A stretch of 39,946 bases of DNA from Planctomycetota bacterium (GTDB lineage Bacteria; Planctomycetota; Planctomycetia; Pirellulales; Lacipirellulaceae). The first letter of the stretch is position 1, and each line of letters opens with the position of its first letter. The translations under genes were made by a program, and so were the position numbers. Positions 35,033-39,946 of this stretch are shown in pieces. The stretch spans positions 1-39,946 of the forward strand of contig JABDGM010000036.1 in assembly GCA_013286045.1 (NCBI GenBank), read 5' to 3'. The notes under the pieces were generated by a model. It was not told the origin of the DNA. It saw only the letters and a program-made list of their open reading frames with translations, and made no database searches.

Positions 35033-36187
35033 ATGAATTTATCTGCGCCATACACAAAACCGGGCGGCAGCGTTGCCCAACCGCGTGAGCGGATCATCGC
35101 GATCGACGCTCTCCGCGGCTTCGATATGTTCTGGATCGCCGGCGGCCGCGAAGTTCTGTTGATCGCCGTCGCCGCATTTAAAGATCCCGCCCCGCCGTGG
35201 CTCGCTCACCAGTTCGAGCACTCCGAATGGATCGGCTTCACGGCCTGGGACCTCATCATGCCGCTGTTCCTGTTCGTGGTAGGAGCCGCGATGCCGTTCG
35301 CGTTCGCCCGCCGCCTCGAGGAACGACAATCCAAAGGGCAACTTTACGCCAAAATCATCCGCCGCACGCTCATTCTGTTCGTCCTCGGCATGGCAGTGCA
35401 GGGCCACTTGCTCGACTTCAACCTCGCGACACTGCACATTTTCGCCAACACACTGCAAGCAATCGCCGTCGGTTATTTCATCACCGCCATCGTCATACTC
35501 AACCTCGGCGTCGCGGGCCAGCTCGCTTTCGCGGCCTTGATGCTCGTCGCTTATTGGCTCATTTTGCGATTCGTTCCCCTCGGCGGATTTCCCGCGGGCG
35601 CCCTCGAAGAGCACGCCAACGCTGCGCTCGCGGTCGATCAATTCGTTCTCGGCCGATTCATCGACGGCACCAACCCGCCATACACCTGGGTTCTGAGCGG
35701 GATGACTTTCACCGTCTCCGTGTTGATGGGCGTCTTCGGCGGCGAACTTCTGCGATCCCGCCTGTCTCCACGGGGCAGGGTAGGGGCCCTTACCGCTGCC
35801 GGCCTCGCATGCCTCGCCGCTGGCTGGGCGTGGGACGAGTATGGCGGCCTCCCCATTATCAAACACATCTGGACCAGTTCGATGACTCTCTGGGCCGGCG
35901 GTTGGTGCTACTTGCTTCTCTCGCTGTTCTACTTGCTGATCGACGTCCTCGGATTCCGCCGCTGGGCCTTCCCCTTCGTCGTGATCGGTTCCAACGCGCT
36001 ATTGATCTACGTCCTCTGGGATTTGAAATCGCTCAACCCATTCCCGATGATGTCGAAGGCCCTCTCTGGCGGTCTCGCCGCGCATTGCGGCTCCGCCGGC
36101 CCGTTCTTGCTTGCGTTCACCGCCGTCGCGCTTTGGTGGATGATTCTCTATTACCTCTACCGCCAAAAAGTTTTTCTCCGCATCTAG
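35033..36187 (+). CDS. DUF5009 / HGSNAT-like membrane acyltransferase
   Basis: A 384-residue membrane protein with about ten hydrophobic helices. The N-terminal RIIAIDALRGFDMFWIAGG is the signature of the DUF5009 / heparan-alpha-glucosaminide N-acetyltransferase-related family, followed by WDLIMPLFLFVVGAAMPFAF and a late GSNALLIYVLW. The lysosomal relative transfers acetyl from acetyl-CoA across a membrane to a sugar amine. Planctomycetes carry many copies, plausibly for polysaccharide metabolism. No sugar genes are adjacent, so the substrate is unknown. Confidence 0.82.
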   Translation: MNLSAPYTKPGGSVAQPRERIIAIDALRGFDMFWIAGGREVLLIAVAAFKDPAPPWLAHQFEHSEWIGFTAWDLIMPLFLFVVGAAMPFAFARRLEERQSKGQLYAKIIRRTLILFVLGMAVQGHLLDFNLATLHIFANTLQAIAVGYFITAIVILNLGVAGQLAFAALMLVAYWLILRFVPLGGFPAGALEEHANAALAVDQFVLGRFIDGTNPPYTWVLSGMTFTVSVLMGVFGGELLRSRLSPRGRVGALTAAGLACLAAGWAWDEYGGLPIIKHIWTSSMTLWAGGWCYLLLSLFYLLIDVLGFRRWAFPFVVIGSNALLIYVLWDLKSLNPFPMMSKALSGGLAAHCGSAGPFLLAFTAVALWWMILYYLYRQKVFLRI

Positions 36188-36306
36188 CGCGGCCAGCATC
36201 GTTCCCTCCCGCCGTTTTTTGTGCCGGGGGTAGTCAAACTGCCCGCCACCCCCGATGATGCAGTCCCCTAAATTTTCCCAACATTTTCGATATTAGGAGC
36301 AACGCG

Positions 36307-36729
36307 ATGAAGCGCAAAGCATCAGCAGTTTGGAAAGGCGGACTCAAAGACGGCAAAGGCACGATCTCGTCCGACAGCGGCGTTTTGGAAAACACCCAAT
36401 ACTCGTTCAGCACCCGTTTCGAAGAAGGGAAGGGCACGAATCCCGAAGAGCTGATCGCCGCCGCCCATGCCGGCTGTTTCTCGATGGCCCTCTCCGGTCA
36501 GCTCGGTAACGCCGGCATGACGGCCGATGAAATCAAAACCACGGCCACAATCACGCTCGAAAAAACCGACGCCGGCTTCACCGTCACCGCGTCTCACTTG
36601 GACGTCACCGCCAAAATCCCCGGCGCCGACGCCAAAGCCTTAGAAACCGCCGCCAATAACGCCAAAGCCGGCTGCCCAATTTCCCGCTTGCTGAACACCA
36701 AGATCACAATGGACGCCAAGCTCGCCTAG
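36307..36729 (+). CDS. osmC: OsmC family peroxidase
   Basis: A 140-residue OsmC-type thiol peroxidase. The two redox cysteines are in AAHAGCFSMAL near residue 58 and AKAGCPISRLLN near 123, matching the family spacing; the N-terminal KASAVWKGGLKDGKG is typical. OsmC reduces organic hydroperoxides in the cytoplasm and is an osmotic/stress-induced protein in E. coli. AGGAG lies 7 nt before the ATG. An inverted repeat CGGGGGT...ACCCCCG around 36225-36255 lies upstream. A terminator at 36791 follows. Confidence 0.93.
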   Translation: MKRKASAVWKGGLKDGKGTISSDSGVLENTQYSFSTRFEEGKGTNPEELIAAAHAGCFSMALSGQLGNAGMTADEIKTTATITLEKTDAGFTVTASHLDVTAKIPGADAKALETAANNAKAGCPISRLLNTKITMDAKLA

Positions 36730-36790
36730 CCGAGCCTCAGCGTTCGCGTGCTCAACACGCTTGGCGGTGCGGGACTACCACGCATGGCAG

Positions 36791-36815
36791 CCCCCGGTTC
36801 TACCGGGGGTTTTTC
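36791..36815 (+). terminator. intrinsic terminator after osmC
   Basis: CCCCCGGT and ACCGGGGG form an 8-bp stem around a TTC loop (36791-36809), followed by TTTTTC. It sits between osmC and the convergent oxidase gene, whose stop is 10 bp away. Confidence 0.85.
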
Positions 36816-36824
36816 TTTGCGCTC

Positions 36825-38258
36825 TCAACTACTTTTGCCAAACACCACCCGCTCAATCCACTCATTCCGAAACACACCCGCGCGATCGATTTCCCCGCAC
36901 GTGTCGCGAAATGTTTGCACTGCAGGATAAAGCCGCTCGACTTCATCCGCCGTCAGCGGACAAACCTTTCCCCAATGCGGCCTCGCCCCAAACAAATCGC
37001 CTAGCAACCTGCACACCACGCGCGAGAACGCCATAAACGCCGCCCGATCGCCACGCCGCTCATAGCTAATAAAACTAATCGCATAACACGCCTCCGCATT
37101 CCCGGCCGCCATTGAAATGAGCGTATCGTCCGGCAACACGCGCCGGACGCAAATCGGGTAGTGATGCGTGTACATCCCACAATTAGCCTCGACGTCCTCC
37201 ATCAAATTCAGCCGCCGCAAAGCATCGCGCGTCGAATCCGCCAGCGCCTCCCTCTCGCCATCAAAATGCTTTAGCAACTGCACAACAATCTCGAGACTCT
37301 CCCTCAATCGAGATCGAACGACAAACATTTCGCACTCAATGTGCTGAAACAGCTCGTGCTCCATCACGAGTTGTTGATCCGCGTCATCCACCACCCGCCA
37401 ATTCTTAATGACCATGCACGGCGTTACATATTTGTATGCAAACCGCGCAACCGTGGCGCTTCGCAACAGGCGAGCTACGAACCACACCAAAAGATGTAAC
37501 CCAACATCTAGCTGCAGAAACACATACAACCGATAGAGCGAAGCCCACCAACTCCGCGGCTCGGCAGTCTCTCGCCGATGCTGGGCAATGTACTTCCACC
37601 ACCACGGCATCAGGAAGAATTGCTGCAGGGGATACTCCTCCTCCTTCGCCAGAACTCGATCGAGGTTTTCGTACTGTCGAAAATGCTCTTCCACGCGATA
37701 CGCCGCCCGCGCCCAAAATCCGACCGACACAATCACCCCCATCGCCCCCAAACTGCACCGCGCTGCCCTTAGCTCATCGCCCCCGCCGATCGTGCGAATC
37801 ACCGGCACTCCGCTCGCGTCGTACACCGCCACCCGAACTTCATCGATGAAGTTCGACATCGATGGCCGCCCCGATCCATGCGTCCCGGTCGAAATCGCAC
37901 CCGCGATCGATTGCTCGTTGATTAGTCCCAACGACGGCACCGTCAGCCCCGCCGGCCCCAACACCGCCTGCAAAGTTTTGATCTGGCACCCGCAACTCGC
38001 CGTCACCCAAACTCGACCCTCGTGCTGTTCAAGCGACACATCACACAGCCCGCGCAAGTCGATAACCACATCGTTCCCGACCGCCGCCTCGCTCCAAGAA
38101 TGCAACCGACCAACCACGCGAATGGCGCGCCCACGACTTCGGCCCATGATCTCCAACAGTTCCGCCTCATCGCGCGGTCGGTACACCACATTCGGCTGAA
38201 ACCACTGATTGCCGCCAAAATTGGAAAACGTTTCAGATGTCATGTAGCCGCCGCACAT
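36825..38258 (-). CDS. FAD-linked oxidase, aldonolactone oxidase-like
   Basis: A 477-residue VAO/PCMH-type flavoprotein. The FAD-binding half has IRVVGRLHSWSEAAVGND (the His is the usual site for covalent FAD), then VTASCGCQIKTLQAVL and SIAGAISTGTHGSG. The C-terminal end HWGKVCPLTADEVERLYP matches the HWxK signature of the D-arabinono-1,4-lactone / L-gulonolactone oxidase family. It probably oxidises a sugar lactone or alditol with oxygen as acceptor. A hydrophobic stretch near residue 245 (LHLLVWFVARLL) is unusual. The start is either ATG 38258 or ATG 38243; neither has a good ribosome site. Confidence 0.85.
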   Translation of the reverse strand: MCGGYMTSETFSNFGGNQWFQPNVVYRPRDEAELLEIMGRSRGRAIRVVGRLHSWSEAAVGNDVVIDLRGLCDVSLEQHEGRVWVTASCGCQIKTLQAVLGPAGLTVPSLGLINEQSIAGAISTGTHGSGRPSMSNFIDEVRVAVYDASGVPVIRTIGGGDELRAARCSLGAMGVIVSVGFWARAAYRVEEHFRQYENLDRVLAKEEEYPLQQFFLMPWWWKYIAQHRRETAEPRSWWASLYRLYVFLQLDVGLHLLVWFVARLLRSATVARFAYKYVTPCMVIKNWRVVDDADQQLVMEHELFQHIECEMFVVRSRLRESLEIVVQLLKHFDGEREALADSTRDALRRLNLMEDVEANCGMYTHHYPICVRRVLPDDTLISMAAGNAEACYAISFISYERRGDRAAFMAFSRVVCRLLGDLFGARPHWGKVCPLTADEVERLYPAVQTFRDTCGEIDRAGVFRNEWIERVVFGKSS

Positions 38259-38329
38259 CTCTGTTGGTCAGTCCAGTCCACAGGGTATCATAGGGCGAAC
38301 GACAAAAATCCAACTACTAGCCTTCAAAA

Positions 38330-39946
38330 ATGCAAATGGCGGGCATCCAGGCGACCACACAATCTTGGTTTACCGGCGCAATCCGAGCTATCCTTTGCGC
38401 CTCGGTACTTCCAGCGCTCACCCAGGCCGCTTTTGCCGATGGCGCGTCGACCGCCGCAGCCCCACAGTCTCACGCACTGCCAAAAATCGGCGATAAACTC
38501 GCCCCCTGCAAATTCACGGACATCCGCTACCTTCCGCGCACGCTAAGCGATTTCATCAGCGACAAAGACCCCGTCCGCAAACGGGCATTTGTCCTCATCT
38601 TCACGAACGCCACCTGCCCAATCGTTCAGCGTTATCTTCCACGCCTAAAGCAGCTCGACGAAACGTTCAGCAAACAGGGCGTTCAATTCGTAGCCGTCGA
38701 TGCCGGGAGCGATGACTCGATTCTCGAAATCGCCACACAATCCGTCGAACACGACATGCCGTTCCCCTTCGTGAAAGACATCGACGGATCGTGCGCCACG
38801 GCCTGTGGCGTCGATCGCACCGCCAGTGCCGTGCTTCTCGATACCGACTTCCACATCCGCTACCATGGCCGCATCGACAACAGCATCCATCTCGGCGGCG
38901 CCACACCCGGCGAAACTCACTCCGAACTAACCGATGCGATTCAAGCCTTGCTCGCAAACAAGGAAATCGCAATCACCGAAACCCCCGTCGAAGGCTGCCT
39001 CATCACAGACAGCACCGCTCCGAAGAAAGTTGGCAAAATTAATTACGCCGACCAAATCGCCCCGATCGTAGAAAAGAATTGCGCCTGCTGCCACAAGCCC
39101 GGCACCTCGGCGCCTTTCTCACTCACGTCTTACGACGAAGTCACGGCAAACGCTTCAATGATCGCAGAAGTCGTCGACCAGCAACGTATGCCACCCTGGT
39201 ACGGCAGCCCGAGCTTCGGCAAATTCACAAACGACCGCACGCTATCCACCGCGGACCGAAAACTACTCGTCGCTTGGGCCCGCGACGGTGCAGCGAACGA
39301 CTCGACCGATTCAACCTCCTCACTAACGACGGCATCGACAGCCAAACAAAAATCTGAATCGCCCAACGATCCGTCTGATCTCTGGGCCGGCAAAACGTGG
39401 CTACTCGGCGAGCCAGACATCATCTTCGAAGCGCCCGAAACCTACGACGTCCCAGCCGAAGGGTACGTAGACTACAAATACACGCTCCTCCCCACTGTCT
39501 TCCTTCACGACACGTACATCCAAGCCGCCGAAGTCCAACCCAGCAACCCGCGCGTCGTCCACCACTCCAACCTCGGCTACATGCCGATCGGCACTCAAGG
39601 CTCGTACGCGCGCCTCATCACCGGCTACGTCCCCGGCGTCGGCCCGATGGAGCTCGACCACAACGTCGCCTCCAAAATTCCCGCTGGCTCCGCCCTTGGC
39701 CTGCAAATCCATCTCGTAACCAACGGCAAGCCCGAAAAAACCAAGCTCCGCGTCGGCTTCCGCTACCCGCGCTACAACGTCGACAAAGAGCTCCGTTACC
39801 TCGATCTCAAAAACCAGAAGTTCGCGATCCCGCCCTTCGCCGCCCACTATCCCGTCGCCGCCGAAAAGAAGTTAGAGGACGACGTCACGCTCTACGGCTT
39901 CTTCTCTCACATGCACGTCCGCGGCCAGGACGCTACCTATCGCGCC
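38330..39946 (+). CDS. redoxin / cytochrome c / Cu monooxygenase fusion, partial
   Basis: An open frame from ATG 38330 (or 38336) to the right edge, 539 codons seen, no stop reached. A signal peptide (AILCASVLPALTQAAFA) is followed by a thioredoxin-like redoxin domain (about residues 50-220; FTNATCPIVQRYLPRL, a single-Cys peroxiredoxin-like site). A c-type heme motif CACCH in NCACCHKPGTSAPF lies near residue 248. Beyond about residue 355 comes a type II copper, ascorbate-dependent monooxygenase-like region with VVHHSN, LQIHLVTNG and HMHVRG, whose histidines are typical copper ligands. The protein would act in the periplasm. Such three-part fusions occur in planctomycetes and acidobacteria; the substrate is unknown. 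Confidence 0.85.
   Translation, partial: MQMAGIQATTQSWFTGAIRAILCASVLPALTQAAFADGASTAAAPQSHALPKIGDKLAPCKFTDIRYLPRTLSDFISDKDPVRKRAFVLIFTNATCPIVQRYLPRLKQLDETFSKQGVQFVAVDAGSDDSILEIATQSVEHDMPFPFVKDIDGSCATACGVDRTASAVLLDTDFHIRYHGRIDNSIHLGGATPGETHSELTDAIQALLANKEIAITETPVEGCLITDSTAPKKVGKINYADQIAPIVEKNCACCHKPGTSAPFSLTSYDEVTANASMIAEVVDQQRMPPWYGSPSFGKFTNDRTLSTADRKLLVAWARDGAANDSTDSTSSLTTASTAKQKSESPNDPSDLWAGKTWLLGEPDIIFEAPETYDVPAEGYVDYKYTLLPTVFLHDTYIQAAEVQPSNPRVVHHSNLGYMPIGTQGSYARLITGYVPGVGPMELDHNVASKIPAGSALGLQIHLVTNGKPEKTKLRVGFRYPRYNVDKELRYLDLKNQKFAIPPFAAHYPVAAEKKLEDDVTLYGFFSHMHVRGQDATYRA

Noticed and set aside
35197..36258. Long plus-strand arginine-rich frame overlapping the DUF5009 gene
   Set aside because: It is a shifted-frame shadow; the DUF5009 frame has clear membrane helices and family motifs.
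36188..36306. Sigma54-like GG-N10-GC before osmC (within GGGTAGTCAAACTGC)
   Set aside because: Both boxes are poor and it overlaps an inverted repeat, so chance is likely.

Overview
The window reads as chromosomal DNA of a planctomycete, probably close to Pirellulales. The evidence is a DUF1559 pseudopilin-like protein (prepilin N-terminus plus a C-terminal H-x-G-D-G segment) followed by a small carboxypeptidase-regulatory-like lipoprotein, many sigma54-type promoters with sigma54 activators, large hybrid kinases, and a secreted redoxin / cytochrome c / copper monooxygenase fusion. This placement is inference: there is no rRNA or marker gene. I saw no tRNA, CRISPR array or insertion sequence.

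Region 1 (about 0-9.8 kb) is a purine/urate-type catabolic cluster related to the E. coli yge-ygf-ssnA-yqeA genes: ygeY-like M20 hydrolase, ygeW-like carbamoyltransferase, carbamate kinase, SsnA-like aminohydrolase, two different fold-type II PLP enzymes, and a shortened YgfK-like iron-sulfur oxidoreductase lacking the FAD/NAD(P)H domain of the E. coli protein. The likely logic is that YgfK handles reduction, SsnA and YgeY open rings or hydrolyse amides, YgeW plus carbamate kinase turn a ureido group into carbamoyl phosphate and ATP, and a PLP lyase finishes a diaminopropionate-like product. No xanthine dehydrogenase, hydantoinase or canonical YgeX is present in the window.

Region 2 (9.8-16 kb) is a sigma54 activator facing a sulfate ABC transporter operon (binding lipoprotein, CysT, CysW, CysA, then a YezD/DUF2292 protein) with a textbook -24/-12 promoter in front of it. 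Region 3 (16.4-18.0 kb) is the DUF1559/lipoprotein pair.

Region 4 (18-34.9 kb) is the most interesting part. It is an island of small stress-type proteins (CsbD, DUF1328, a YflT-like general stress protein, a YghA-like SDR, a Cys-rich secreted protein and several unknown small proteins) together with signalling genes: an orphan REC-Fis regulator, an Hpt protein, a REC-AAA+-Fis sigma54 activator, a REC-GAF-kinase-REC hybrid and a 1902-residue soluble kinase with nine near-identical 92-residue HAMP repeats. Seven candidate sigma54 promoters lie at the heads of these genes. Several have upstream TGGTCG-type motifs, including a 17-bp palindrome midway between two divergent sigma54 promoters. I read this as a self-contained, sigma54-driven stress regulon with its own phosphorelay; it is a prediction from sequence alone.

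Region 5 (35-39.9 kb) holds a membrane acyltransferase-like protein, an OsmC protein, an aldonolactone-oxidase-like flavoprotein and the redoxin/cytochrome c/monooxygenase fusion, which runs off the right edge.
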